From contig JAGGXR010000014.1 of the NCBI GenBank assembly GCA_021162935.1, positions 1-64,000 of the forward strand: 64,000 nt of DNA, read 5' to 3'. How positions within the stretch are numbered: the first letter of the stretch is position 1; each line of letters begins with the position of its first letter. The position numbers and the translations under genes are program-made. Under the pieces are notes generated by a model that worked only from the letters and a program-made list of their open reading frames with translations, was not told where the DNA came from and did no database searches. Below are positions 26,706 to 35,157 of the stretch, piece after piece. The DNA is from Deltaproteobacteria bacterium (GTDB lineage: Bacteria; Myxococcota_A; Polyangia; HGW-17; SLPX01).

Positions 26706-26798
26706 AATGGTCACGGTCGCCTGTTGCAAAGGGCTCCATGACCGCGGACGCCTCGGGTAATCGAAAATCTGGTGATCGCTTTTGGAGTGGAGCAGATT

Positions 26799-27401
26799 AT
26801 GGAACGGAGAGCCTATTTCAACTCTGTGTCGGACCAATGGGACGACTGGAACCGGGAGGCGGACATGCTGCCGCGTCTCGAACGGGACCTCCATGGTTTC
26901 GGGATCAGGCGCGGCGAACGGGTCCTCGATCTCGGCTGCGGCACGGGGATTCTTTTTGAACCGTTGCTTGATCGCGTCGGCCCGGAAGGCATGGTCGAAG
27001 GAGTGGACTACGCCCGTTTTATGGTCGAACGCGCTGCGGGTAAACATTCGGATGCCCGTCTGGCCGGTCACGTGGCAGATGCCGCATTTTTGCCCTTTCG
27101 AGATGGATCCGTCGATCGGATCGTGTGTTTTTCCACCTGGCCGCATTTCCCCGATCCACAAGCGGTCTTGGTCGAGGCGCATCGGGTGCTGCGTCCTGCT
27201 GGTATTTTGCATGTGTGGCACGTGGATGGCCGGGATCGGATCAATGCGATTCATCGGGACCTCGGCGGCGCAGTGGGAACAGACCTGTTGGTTCCAGCCG
27301 CCCTGTTGGCGGCGAAAGCGACTCGGGTTGGTTTCGAGCCGCTGGTCGTGCTCGACGAAGACGATAGGTATCTGGTGTCCCTTCGGCGATCACGAATGTG
27401 A
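26799..27401 (+). CDS. Class I SAM-dependent methyltransferase
   Basis: About 200 aa. Residues ~35-150 show the Rossmann-fold methyltransferase motifs: motif I VLDLGCGTGILFEPL, acidic motif II VEGVDYA, and the post-motif AAFLPFRDGSVDRIVC, then EAHRVLRPAGILHVWH. It resembles COG2226-type enzymes (quinone, sterol and metalloid methylases), whose substrates vary. The ATG at 26799 has GGAG six bases upstream and is preferred to GTG 26772. It lies between the S and T genes of the ECF transporter, so its substrate is probably linked to the imported compound. That link is an inference. Confidence 0.8.
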   Translation: MERRAYFNSVSDQWDDWNREADMLPRLERDLHGFGIRRGERVLDLGCGTGILFEPLLDRVGPEGMVEGVDYARFMVERAAGKHSDARLAGHVADAAFLPFRDGSVDRIVCFSTWPHFPDPQAVLVEAHRVLRPAGILHVWHVDGRDRINAIHRDLGGAVGTDLLVPAALLAAKATRVGFEPLVVLDEDDRYLVSLRRSRM

Positions 27402-27476
27402 TGGGTTAGAAGTTCCTGTCGGGACCGTTGAAGATGTTTCTTACGCCGTGGTTCGGCGGACGGAAGGATGCTGCTC

Positions 27477-28244
27477 ATGCGAGGCCATGGTGCCTGGATG
27501 CAATGGGGGATGACCGACGGGTTTCTGTCTCGACTGGACCCGACGGTTCGGATGCTCTGCATTCTGTCGTTTCTTTCTGCCGCCTTGATCGTGCGCCCGA
27601 TACACCTGGCCGGCGGCTGCTTCGTGGCCGGTCTCTCCATCGTCGCAGCGGTGGCATCGGGGATGTCCCTTCGGCGTTTCATGCAGATCTTGGCCGTCGG
27701 AGCCGTGGTTTTTGCACCCGCCTTTTTGCTCACGCCCTGGTTGACGGGGGGAGCGCCGCTTTTCGAGATTCCCGTCCTGGGCTGGGTGACCAGTCGTGGC
27801 CTGGATATCGCCGCCACGATTGTGGTGCGCGGCCAGGTCGCCCTGTTGCTCGGATCGGTGCTCGCCGCCTCTTTGGATGCCACGGATTTGGCCCTTGGTC
27901 TGAAACGGCTGCCCATTCCCCATATCGTCGTGGTCATGGTGCTGCAGGTGGGGCGCTGGGTGGCCGTGTTGCTGGCCGAGACGCGCGGGATCAGTCAGGC
28001 CATTGCCCTGCGTGGGGCGGGCCGTGGATTGTCGGGTGGTTGGCTCGTGCTGGCGAATGTGCCCCTGGTCTGGGTGCCGAGGGTGACCGCGCGGGCGCGC
28101 CGCGTCGCTTCAGCCATGGAGGTTCGCGGCTACGGCGGGGAGCTGCCAAGGGCATCGCTTGCCAGACCGGGCCTCGTCGATGCGAGTTCCGTGGCCGTTG
28201 CCCTTTTGGTTTTGGCGGGAGCCATTGTGATACGGATGCGGTGA
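27477..28244 (+). CDS. ECF transporter T component (CbiQ/EcfT family)
   Basis: About 255 aa, start chosen at ATG 27477 nine bases after GGAAGG; an in-frame ATG at 27468 abuts that site. It has about five membrane helices and, in the cytoplasmic part, the two paired Ala-x-x-x-Arg-Gly coupling motifs (AIALRGAG and AMEVRGYG) that contact the ATPase grooves in EcfT/CbiQ proteins. The order S, methyltransferase, T, A and the single direction support one operon. Overall length matches the family. Confidence 0.85.
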   Translation: MRGHGAWMQWGMTDGFLSRLDPTVRMLCILSFLSAALIVRPIHLAGGCFVAGLSIVAAVASGMSLRRFMQILAVGAVVFAPAFLLTPWLTGGAPLFEIPVLGWVTSRGLDIAATIVVRGQVALLLGSVLAASLDATDLALGLKRLPIPHIVVVMVLQVGRWVAVLLAETRGISQAIALRGAGRGLSGGWLVLANVPLVWVPRVTARARRVASAMEVRGYGGELPRASLARPGLVDASSVAVALLVLAGAIVIRMR

Positions 28245-28275
28245 TGCTCGGTCGTGCGGCCGTCGTGCTGAACAG

Positions 28276-28330
28276 GCGGCCATTGCAGTGATCACGCGAC
28301 CATTGCCGTGACGTGCGACCGTCGCAATCG
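28276..28330. repeat. Imperfect ~20-bp tandem repeats between T and A genes
   Basis: GCGGCCATTGCAGTGATCAC is followed by a 19-bp and a 16-bp imperfect copy (starts 28276, 28296 and 28315). It lies in the short gap before the ATPase gene and seems non-coding. Confidence 0.55.
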
Positions 28331-28341
28331 AGGACGTGGTG

Positions 28342-29079
28342 ATGTCTGTGCTCGAAGTGGAAAACCTGTTGGTTCGGTATCCTGGCGCCGATCGCCCCGC
28401 CCTGGATGGGGTGCAACTCGACGTGGCGCCCAACGAGCGGGTGGCCCTCGTGGGACCCAACGCGAGTGGCAAGACGACCCTGCTGCACGCCCTGGTTGGG
28501 CTCGTTCCCTTGGAGGGACGGGTGACCATCGACGGCGTTGCCTTGAGTAAGGCCTCGCGGGCACAGGTGCGCAGCCGCGTCGGTTTCCTTTTTGCTGTGG
28601 CCGACGATCAGATCCTTTTTCCCCGCGTGATCGACGATGTCCTGTTCGCCCTGCGTCGACTGGATCACGGCGACGCGGAACGCAAGGCCAGACACGTGCT
28701 GGCTCGATTGGGCGTGTCCGACCTGGAGGAGCGTTCCCCTCATCATCTCAGCCTGGGACAGCGCAAGCGAGTGGCCCTGGCCGGTGCTCTGGTTGCCGAG
28801 CCGCCCCTGCTCCTTCTCGACGAACCCAGCGGTGGGCTCGACCCAAGGGGCACGGCGGACCTTGCCTCCCTCCTCGCCGAGGTGCCCTGTGCCATGCTCA
28901 TGGCGAGTCACAATTTGGATTTCGTCTGCCGCGTGTGCAGTCGGGTGCTCCTGATTGACCAAGGCCGTGTCGTCGGACAAGAAGTCGTGGGGCGGTCCGA
29001 GGTGGACCAGGAGGCTGCCAAGGATCGCCTCCTCCAATGGATGCTCGGCTCGGGGCCGACGCCAGGTCGAATTGCGTGA
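28342..29079 (+). CDS. ECF transporter A component (CbiO/EcfA-type ATPase)
   Basis: About 245 aa. The ABC ATPase motifs are complete: Walker A GPNASGKTT (~40-48), Q loop FAVADDQILFP, signature LSLGQRKRVALAGAL, Walker B LLLLDEPSGGLDP and switch His ASHNLDF. Only one ATPase is encoded here, so it probably forms a homodimer as in CbiO systems. The ATG at 28342 follows AGGA (28331-28334). It is the last gene of the transporter operon and faces the convergent TonB-receptor operon across 26 bases. Confidence 0.9.
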   Translation: MSVLEVENLLVRYPGADRPALDGVQLDVAPNERVALVGPNASGKTTLLHALVGLVPLEGRVTIDGVALSKASRAQVRSRVGFLFAVADDQILFPRVIDDVLFALRRLDHGDAERKARHVLARLGVSDLEERSPHHLSLGQRKRVALAGALVAEPPLLLLDEPSGGLDPRGTADLASLLAEVPCAMLMASHNLDFVCRVCSRVLLIDQGRVVGQEVVGRSEVDQEAAKDRLLQWMLGSGPTPGRIA

Positions 29080-29084
29080 TCACA

Positions 29085-29098
29085 GGTCCGTTCGGACC
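29085..29098. terminator. Short perfect hairpin between convergent operons
   Basis: GGTCCG, TT, CGGACC form a perfect 6-bp stem in the 26-bp gap between the CbiO-type ATPase and the TonB receptor stops. No T tract follows on either strand, so a bidirectional terminator role is only suggested by position. Confidence 0.35.
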
Positions 29099-29105
29099 GT
29101 GGATG

Positions 29106-31178
29106 TTATTCAAACCGGAGGGCCAGACCCGCCAGAATCGTGATTCCGGGAATGGGGTAGTCTTTGATGTAGGCGTTCTTTCGGTTCAGGAGATTCTGGA
29201 TGACGAGGTAGGGCTCGAAGCTGTATGTGGCTCCGTCGGGTCGATAGCGGTCCGAGATCCTCATGTTCAGGAAGAACACGTCCGGAATGGGGTCTCGATG
29301 GTAGTTGGACATGTAGAGTCCGTGGACCCATTCTCCCGACAGGGATCCTGCAATTTGGTGGGAGCCAAAGCCGTGGTGGGCCTGCAGACTGAAGTTCAAT
29401 TTAGCGTCAGGGTTCTGTTTCGTATATCGGCCCAGGTTCTGCCAGTTTCCCGTGACGAAGCAGCGCATGGGGCCGAGCCCATCGAGTACGAGCTTTGCCT
29501 CCACACCCCAGATGACCATCTGATCGATGTTGACCACTTCGGCGGTGGGCCAGGATCCGAAATATTTGATCATGTTTGTGATGTCGCTTCGATATCCGGT
29601 TACCGAGAATAGGACGTGGGGTAGGATGACCGTGGCCCCCGCATCCCAGTTGAGGGCGTATTCGGGTTTGAGGTCCGGATTTGCCGTGGGGAAAGGGAGG
29701 TACAGTTCTCGGATGGTGGGCTGCCGGAAGTTTTTGGTCACGCGCGATCGAAGACGCAGCCATCGAAGGACCCGCCAGGTGATGCCTCCTTTGAACAGGA
29801 ACACGAACCCGTATCGGCTGCTGAGCAGTTCTCTGGACCCGGCCACGAGATCGAGGCTGGGGTGAGGGTGCCAGGTGAGTTGATGGTAGAACGAAAACGT
29901 CGCCACCCCAGGGATCATCTGGTTGGTGCGATCGATGCGGTTTTCCACCTGGCCGTCTCCCCATTCCACGGCCGCTCCAGTGATGGCGTGCAGGCCGTGG
30001 GGCAGCCTCACCGATGCGTTGGCATCGTGCCCCAGGACGTAGTCCGTGGAGTAGAATCCGTCGTAGAGGCGATGGACGCCCACGTTGAGATATGGGGTGA
30101 AGGTGAGGCGCCAGCGATGCACATCCAGGACGAATCGTAACGAACTCGTGTTGCGCCACACATCGTACCAGTGATTGAGGTACGGATGGCTCGCCGGGCC
30201 GGGGTCTCCTCCCTTGAGATGGACGATCCGGTCCCGGGTCGTCAGTGACATGGTCGAGCCGAATCGGTAGCGCCCCGCCACCTGGGAGACGAAGTTTTTG
30301 CCTCCGGCACCGGCCCGATGGCCGTCCGTGCCAAGGAAGCTCACCGAAGTGGCCAGGTCCCATCGATTCCAATGTCCGAGCAGAGCAGCGGCTTCACGCA
30401 TGGTTTGGAAGCTTCCGTAGGACGCATCATTGAAGAGTTCGAGCCCATTGTGATTGCGCCAACGATTTCGGATGACGATCACGCCGCCCATGGCGTTCGT
30501 GCCGTACAGGACCGAGTCGCCTCCCTTGACCACCGTGACGTCGCGGACCAGCAATGGAACGTACGCGTCGGGAATGGGGTGACCGAAGATTCCTTGGTAG
30601 TCCGGTACCCCGTCTTCGACCACCAGCACCTGCGCGTTCGGACTTCCTCCGAATCCCCGGATATGGATGGCGCCCGATGCGCCGTTCGCGATACCGTGGA
30701 TCCCCATTCCCCGACTGTTCACGTACACATCGCCGGCCTGACCGGCCAGGGCTTCTAGCATGCTCGACCGGGCGCTGTGTCGCAGAGTTTTGCCCTGCAC
30801 GTAAGTCTGGTCCGACGTGCGATCCTCTTTGGTGGCTTCAGCGTTCGCCACCACGACCGATTCGTAATGGGGACAGGCTCTATGGTGGTCGCAACGGCTC
30901 GATTTCGGTTTCGTCGATCGACCTTGATTCTGCTTTCGGCTCGCGTGAGCCTTTCGGCTCGTGAGGCGTTTGCGGTTCGTTGCCTGCTTGCCCGGTTGCT
31001 CGGACCCGGTTTCGGATCTGCTCGGGGCTCGTTCTGCCGCCTCCGCATGTCCGGCTGCGATGAGGTACAGGAAGGCGATACAAACCATGTGTCTTCGTGT
31101 CGATGTTTTCAGGACGAGCCACGGCTCCTCGACACGCTCAGACGACCAGGGATACGATTGAGACGCATGGGGCATCAT
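29106..31178 (-). CDS. TonB-dependent outer-membrane receptor
   Basis: About 690 aa. A hydrophobic signal segment (VCIAFLYLIAAGHAEA) is followed by a Ser/Arg/Lys-rich linker. The plug domain comes next (TLRHSARSSMLEALAGQAGD, GIHGIANGASGAIHIRGFGG, QVLVVEDGVPDYQGIFGHPI, GGDSVLYGTNAMGGVIVIRN). A ~450-residue barrel ends in AGLALRFE. The layout matches TonB-dependent importers for siderophores, cobalamin or other metal complexes; BtuB-like size. The start is uncertain: ATG 31178 lies four bases after the stop of the upstream lipoprotein gene, while ATG 31088 would give a shorter signal peptide. It is convergent with the ECF transporter and probably supplies the same compound (inference). Confidence 0.85.
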   Translation of the reverse strand: MMPHASQSYPWSSERVEEPWLVLKTSTRRHMVCIAFLYLIAAGHAEAAERAPSRSETGSEQPGKQATNRKRLTSRKAHASRKQNQGRSTKPKSSRCDHHRACPHYESVVVANAEATKEDRTSDQTYVQGKTLRHSARSSMLEALAGQAGDVYVNSRGMGIHGIANGASGAIHIRGFGGSPNAQVLVVEDGVPDYQGIFGHPIPDAYVPLLVRDVTVVKGGDSVLYGTNAMGGVIVIRNRWRNHNGLELFNDASYGSFQTMREAAALLGHWNRWDLATSVSFLGTDGHRAGAGGKNFVSQVAGRYRFGSTMSLTTRDRIVHLKGGDPGPASHPYLNHWYDVWRNTSSLRFVLDVHRWRLTFTPYLNVGVHRLYDGFYSTDYVLGHDANASVRLPHGLHAITGAAVEWGDGQVENRIDRTNQMIPGVATFSFYHQLTWHPHPSLDLVAGSRELLSSRYGFVFLFKGGITWRVLRWLRLRSRVTKNFRQPTIRELYLPFPTANPDLKPEYALNWDAGATVILPHVLFSVTGYRSDITNMIKYFGSWPTAEVVNIDQMVIWGVEAKLVLDGLGPMRCFVTGNWQNLGRYTKQNPDAKLNFSLQAHHGFGSHQIAGSLSGEWVHGLYMSNYHRDPIPDVFFLNMRISDRYRPDGATYSFEPYLVIQNLLNRKNAYIKDYPIPGITILAGLALRFE

Positions 31179-31182
31179 GGTC

Positions 31183-31698
31183 TCAATGGCCGTAGGGTCC
31201 TGGGACACCGAAGTCCTGCTCCATGTCGTCCGAAACGATTTCGAATCGATAGAAGCCGGGGCCCTCGGCGCGTTTGATAGAAATGGATTGATAGTTGAAC
31301 CATAGGGGCGTCTCGTCGATGAGACCATCGTCCACGGGGCTGCGGGCGATCGGCTTTCCGCCGTCACAGAGGCAGAGCCCGTCGAGCGTGCCATCGGCTG
31401 CCTGTTCCTTACAATATTCCTCGACGTCGAACTTCTTGAAATGCACGTGGTCCGAACCAGGGATGCAGCGCTGCGGAGAAGTGGCCTCGCCATAGGCGAG
31501 CACCTGGTCCCACCTGCAGCCCTGGAAGCTGATACCTCGGATCAGGATCCGTTCGCCGGTCATGTTGACCACGACCACCTCGGGTTCGATCTCTTCGCAG
31601 CTCGTTATGGCCGGTGCGGACGCGGCGACGAGGATGAGCAGTGCGAGGCTGATGCGTGAAGGCCAGCCGGCAGCTCGTCCCATGGTTTTTGCGATCAC
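31183..31698 (-). CDS. Lipoprotein of unknown function
   Basis: About 171 aa. GTG start at 31698 with AAAGGA nine bases upstream. A hydrophobic stretch (ISLALLILVAASAPA) precedes the lipobox ITSC, so it is membrane-anchored. The mature part has several Cys (e.g. CKEQAADGTLDGLCLCDGG) and beta-rich stretches. No family is recognised. The stop lies four bases before the TonB receptor ATG, and the preceding gene is another small lipoprotein, so all three form one operon. A surface or periplasmic helper for receptor-mediated uptake is a reasonable guess. Confidence 0.7.
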   Translation of the reverse strand: MIAKTMGRAAGWPSRISLALLILVAASAPAITSCEEIEPEVVVVNMTGERILIRGISFQGCRWDQVLAYGEATSPQRCIPGSDHVHFKKFDVEEYCKEQAADGTLDGLCLCDGGKPIARSPVDDGLIDETPLWFNYQSISIKRAEGPGFYRFEIVSDDMEQDFGVPGPYGH

Positions 31699-31760
31699 GG
31701 GGCGGTCCTTTCGTTTGCTGCCGAGAGGCAGTGACCAGGCCCGAAAGGTTTCGTTTCGGA

Positions 31761-32276
31761 TCAGTTGGACTGGCATTGCGGGTTTTGGGTGCGCTGGTCG
31801 TATGGTTTGAACCCATATTCGGGCCAGAGCTGACGGATGCGCTCATATTGTTCTTCTGGAATCGGAGGCACGCCCTCGGGCGGACAGGGACCCTGATGGT
31901 TCGCCAGGTTGATGGCAATGGTCCGGTGCTGGCCGTCTACCACTTCCTCTTCGTTTTTGGACGCGATGGGCAGACAATGTTCGGGATGGCAGTCCGGATC
32001 GTCCCAGGCCGCCACCATCAGGACGTAGTCCAGGCCTGGTTCCACTTCCATTTCCTCGCTCGTGTCCCCGATGGCGATGGGGCCGAAATTGACCCCCATG
32101 TACGACACCTTGCAGATGGTCCAGGGAGGCTGGAAGTTCATCTCGGGGTTGTTGAAGTCGTTCTTGATCGACACGTATGCAGTTCCGATGTTGCTGTCGT
32201 CGCCGCAGGCTTGAACCGTGAGTCCGAGAGCGAGGGCCCATATCAACGTGACTGTTCTCAGAGCAGCTTGTCTCAT
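31761..32276 (-). CDS. Lipoprotein of unknown function
   Basis: About 171 aa. The ATG at 32276 follows AGGAGACAACCGA. The signal peptide (MRQAALRTVTLIWALALGLT) ends in the lipobox VQAC, giving a lipid-anchored protein. The mature part has a beta-rich middle with paired Cys and His (DDPDCHPEHCLP) that could bind a metal. No family recognised. It heads the operon with the next lipoprotein and the TonB receptor. Its promoter should lie in the divergent gap 32277-32478, but none is clear. Confidence 0.7.
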   Translation of the reverse strand: MRQAALRTVTLIWALALGLTVQACGDDSNIGTAYVSIKNDFNNPEMNFQPPWTICKVSYMGVNFGPIAIGDTSEEMEVEPGLDYVLMVAAWDDPDCHPEHCLPIASKNEEEVVDGQHRTIAINLANHQGPCPPEGVPPIPEEQYERIRQLWPEYGFKPYDQRTQNPQCQSN

Positions 32277-32478
32277 TCGGTTGTCTCCTTTTTCCGAAGC
32301 GTACGACCAAAATTTTGTATCGGATGGCGGTATTACGTTTTGACGGATTCGTACTATTCTGGCCATGCTGAGTCAATGATTATGTGTGTGTTGCGGCTGA
32401 TTGAAGAAAGGAGGGATTGTGCTCCTGTTGAGCCGCGTCGTGGGTTGTGGTATGGCACGGACCTGTCAGGAGGTGGAC

Positions 32479-32907
32479 ATGTCGCACAAGACGGTGAGGA
32501 TCTTCGGTGGCCTGGACTTTCTGTTCGGTTGGCTTTACCTGCTCATTTTCATTTACGCGGTGCCTTCGTTCGACCCGACGGTCAGGATTTTGACCTACGT
32601 GGGCTCCATTGCGATTATCGTGGCGGGAGCAGTCATGCTGGCCGGCGGTCGCGTCGGTTACTGGGTGGGCGTGGGGGTTGCTGGGTTTCTGCTTCTTCTT
32701 TGCTTCGCGTTGGTGGCGATGCTCGTGGCGGCAGCGGCCTATTTGTACGGGCTCTACGGCGCATTCGGCAAGGGAGCCACCTACGTGACCCTGTTCGGGA
32801 TTTCTTTGGTGGTGGCCTATATCGGGCTGCTGCCCATTTTTCAGATGGCCTACTTGCTCCGGCGTGAGGTGCGAACCTCGTATCGCCGTGCGACCGGGGA
32901 GGCCTGA
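32479..32907 (+). CDS. Small integral membrane protein
   Basis: About 142 aa. The ATG at 32479 follows AGGAGG. Four hydrophobic helices fill most of the length (e.g. LYLLIFIYAVPSF, AIIVAGAVMLAGG, VAGFLLLLCFALVAMLVAAA, LFGISLVVAYIGLL). It ends in a basic tail (RREVRTSYRRATGEA). No family is recognised. Three bases separate it from the large barrel-type protein downstream, so they are probably coupled. Confidence 0.7.
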   Translation: MSHKTVRIFGGLDFLFGWLYLLIFIYAVPSFDPTVRILTYVGSIAIIVAGAVMLAGGRVGYWVGVGVAGFLLLLCFALVAMLVAAAAYLYGLYGAFGKGATYVTLFGISLVVAYIGLLPIFQMAYLLRREVRTSYRRATGEA

Positions 32908-32910
32908 CCC

Positions 32911-35100
32911 ATGGCTGCGAGGATGCCGCTGCGGTGGAAGGTGACCCTGGCCGTCGGGATTCCGGGCGTCCTGCTTTGGGTCCTCTGGTCGGCGGTGGTC
33001 GGATGGGTGGCCCTCGACCCGGTGCAAGGGATTGGGCCTGGCGCACGGTATTGGGTGATCGAGAGCCTGCGCGCCACGTCGGAGGGCCGGACTCGGCCTT
33101 CTGTGCCGGCCGGAACGGTGGGCAGGGATCTTGCCCGGCGGTTTCCCGGCCCGGTGTTCGTGACGCTCTACCTGAGAGGCCGAGTGATTTTTCGGTTCGT
33201 GTCCAAGCCGCGACAGCCTTTGTCTCGCGTGGTGGCCGATGCCTGTCGGTCGCTTGGCGCCGATGCATCGGTCCGTTCTCTGTCGACCGAGGACCGACGG
33301 GCGAGTCGCTTCAAGGTGGACCTGACCTTGGCCCAGGGGCCGATCCTGACGAAACCGCGTTTGCTGCTGGCCCTGTCCGTGGTGCCCGGGTTGGACGGCA
33401 TCGGACTCAGAACCGCATCCGGGCGGGTCGCGTACATGGCTCCCGACGAGTTGCTTCGGCGGAACTTGGTGACTGGCTATCGGCCCTTCAAGTTCGTCAA
33501 GGAGTTCAAGGCAGGCCTGCATGTGGGGGCCGTGGCCGGAATTTTGGCGCGCAGGGCCCAGGTGGAGCGGTCGGGCAAAGACGCGTTGCCGCCCGGTCGG
33601 CTTTTTCGTTTTCGGACTCAAGGTTTCGTCGAGGCGCCCTGGGTCGAGACGGGCAAGGGGAGCATCCTCATTGCGTCGGGCCGGGAGCAGGAAGGCGCGG
33701 ACGCCGGCAGTGGCGCCTCCGATGTGGCAATCGGTCAGGGAGGGGGGGCAGGCGGCGTCCGGGATGACACTGCGTCGCGGAATGAGGAGGGCCGAAGGGG
33801 TTTGCGGCCCGGAGGTCGGAAGGGGCCGATGGTCGTGGTTCGGGGCAACACGCCGCCGCCGCGGTTCAACCGGAGGTCAGTGCTTGCGGCCTGCGTTCGA
33901 GGCGGCCGTTACATGCTGCGCATGTTGGCGAAAAAGCCGGTGGTGCTCGACACGCACCTGATTCGAGAGCCAAATGGGAGGCTCCGTCCGTACACGGAGC
34001 AGGAGTTGCTCCCTGGCGAACGTCTGGTCCGCAGGCCGTCGAGGCTCCTGCGCGGACAGTTCGGGTACATCTACTATCCATTGACGAACGATTACACGAC
34101 CGGCGGGTACAGCCTGCCCAGGCATGCGGGCGCCGCCTACGGTTTGGCTGTCTTGGCCGGGCTGCTGCGGCCTTTCCCGTCGGTGCCTCGCTGGCAGGTT
34201 GAGGCGTTTCGCAAGGGCGCGGCTTTGTCCATCGAATACCTGGCGGAACGGGTGCGCAAAGGGCGTTGCCGTGGTCCGGACTTTACCTGCGTGTCTTTCG
34301 GGAGCGTGACGGACTTGGGGTCCACGGCTCTGCCCGTGGTCGCCATCATGGAGTATGTGCGGATGACGGGCGACCGTCGGTTCTTGGATCTGGGCCGCCG
34401 GATGTCGAACTTCTTGTTGTTCATGCAGCGAGGCGATGGCGAGTTTTGTCACATCTACGACGTGGCGCACAATCGCAAGGACTGCAAGACCACCCTCCTG
34501 TACTATTCGGGCGAGGCGACCCTGGCCCTGGCGCTTGCCTACAAGGTGTTCAAGGACCCGAGGTATCTCAAGGCGGCCGAAGCCGGACTCGACTATCAGA
34601 CAGGGCAGTACCTGGCTCCGTTGACCATGAAGTTTTTGTACGGCGAGGATCACTGGACCGCGATCGCAGCGCACGAGGTTTGGCCCTTCCTCAAGAAGAA
34701 ACGCTACGCTCAGTTCGCTTATGGATTTGCGGATTTTCAGCAGCGACAGCAGTTCGTCCAGGGCGAGGCATTCGACGACTACGTGGGAGGGTACGGGATC
34801 ACCCCGTTTTTCCCACCCCACCTGACCCCAGCCGGATCTCGAACCGAGGCGGCCGTGGCGGCCTATCGCCTCAGCGTGGCCAGGGGCGAGCGTCGGAGAG
34901 ACATTCTGCATCAGATCAGGCGGGCGTTCAGTTACATCGTTCGGCATCAGGTTCGGCCGGAGAACAGCTACATGTTCGTCGATCCGGCCATGGCGGACGG
35001 AGCGGTGCGAAAGAGCCCTGTCAAATTCGACGTGCGGATCGATTACGTGCAGCACACGGTCGTGGCCATGTTGCGTGGCCTGGACCTGGTACCGAAATAG
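32911..35100 (+). CDS. Membrane-anchored protein: AMMECR1-like region plus (alpha/alpha)-barrel domain
   Basis: 729 aa. A single N-terminal helix (VTLAVGIPGVLLWVLWSAVV) anchors it. Residues ~60-210 contain FVTLYLRGRVIFRFV, PLSRVVADACRSLG and VPGLDGIGLRT, spaced as in AMMECR1-fold domains, though similarity is distant. A Gly/Arg-rich linker follows (~240-300). Residues ~370-729 have repeated helical pairs, EYVRMTGDRRFLDLGRRMSN, GEFCHIYDVAHNRKDC, YYSGEATLALALAY and a final HTVVAMLRGLDL, as in glycan-processing (alpha/alpha)6 barrels. No exact family is assigned. The enzyme or carbohydrate role is inference. The gene follows the small membrane protein and precedes purD by 57 bases. Confidence 0.65.
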   Translation: MAARMPLRWKVTLAVGIPGVLLWVLWSAVVGWVALDPVQGIGPGARYWVIESLRATSEGRTRPSVPAGTVGRDLARRFPGPVFVTLYLRGRVIFRFVSKPRQPLSRVVADACRSLGADASVRSLSTEDRRASRFKVDLTLAQGPILTKPRLLLALSVVPGLDGIGLRTASGRVAYMAPDELLRRNLVTGYRPFKFVKEFKAGLHVGAVAGILARRAQVERSGKDALPPGRLFRFRTQGFVEAPWVETGKGSILIASGREQEGADAGSGASDVAIGQGGGAGGVRDDTASRNEEGRRGLRPGGRKGPMVVVRGNTPPPRFNRRSVLAACVRGGRYMLRMLAKKPVVLDTHLIREPNGRLRPYTEQELLPGERLVRRPSRLLRGQFGYIYYPLTNDYTTGGYSLPRHAGAAYGLAVLAGLLRPFPSVPRWQVEAFRKGAALSIEYLAERVRKGRCRGPDFTCVSFGSVTDLGSTALPVVAIMEYVRMTGDRRFLDLGRRMSNFLLFMQRGDGEFCHIYDVAHNRKDCKTTLLYYSGEATLALALAYKVFKDPRYLKAAEAGLDYQTGQYLAPLTMKFLYGEDHWTAIAAHEVWPFLKKKRYAQFAYGFADFQQRQQFVQGEAFDDYVGGYGITPFFPPHLTPAGSRTEAAVAAYRLSVARGERRRDILHQIRRAFSYIVRHQVRPENSYMFVDPAMADGAVRKSPVKFDVRIDYVQHTVVAMLRGLDLVPK

Positions 35101-35157
35101 CAGAGCATCGAGGGAGAGGAACCGTTGGTTCCACGGGCGGCATCAGGAGGTGAGGAC

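Noticed and set aside
27991-29037. 348-codon minus frame across the T and A transporter genes
   Set aside because: Opposite well-supported CbiQ and CbiO genes; no domain seen.
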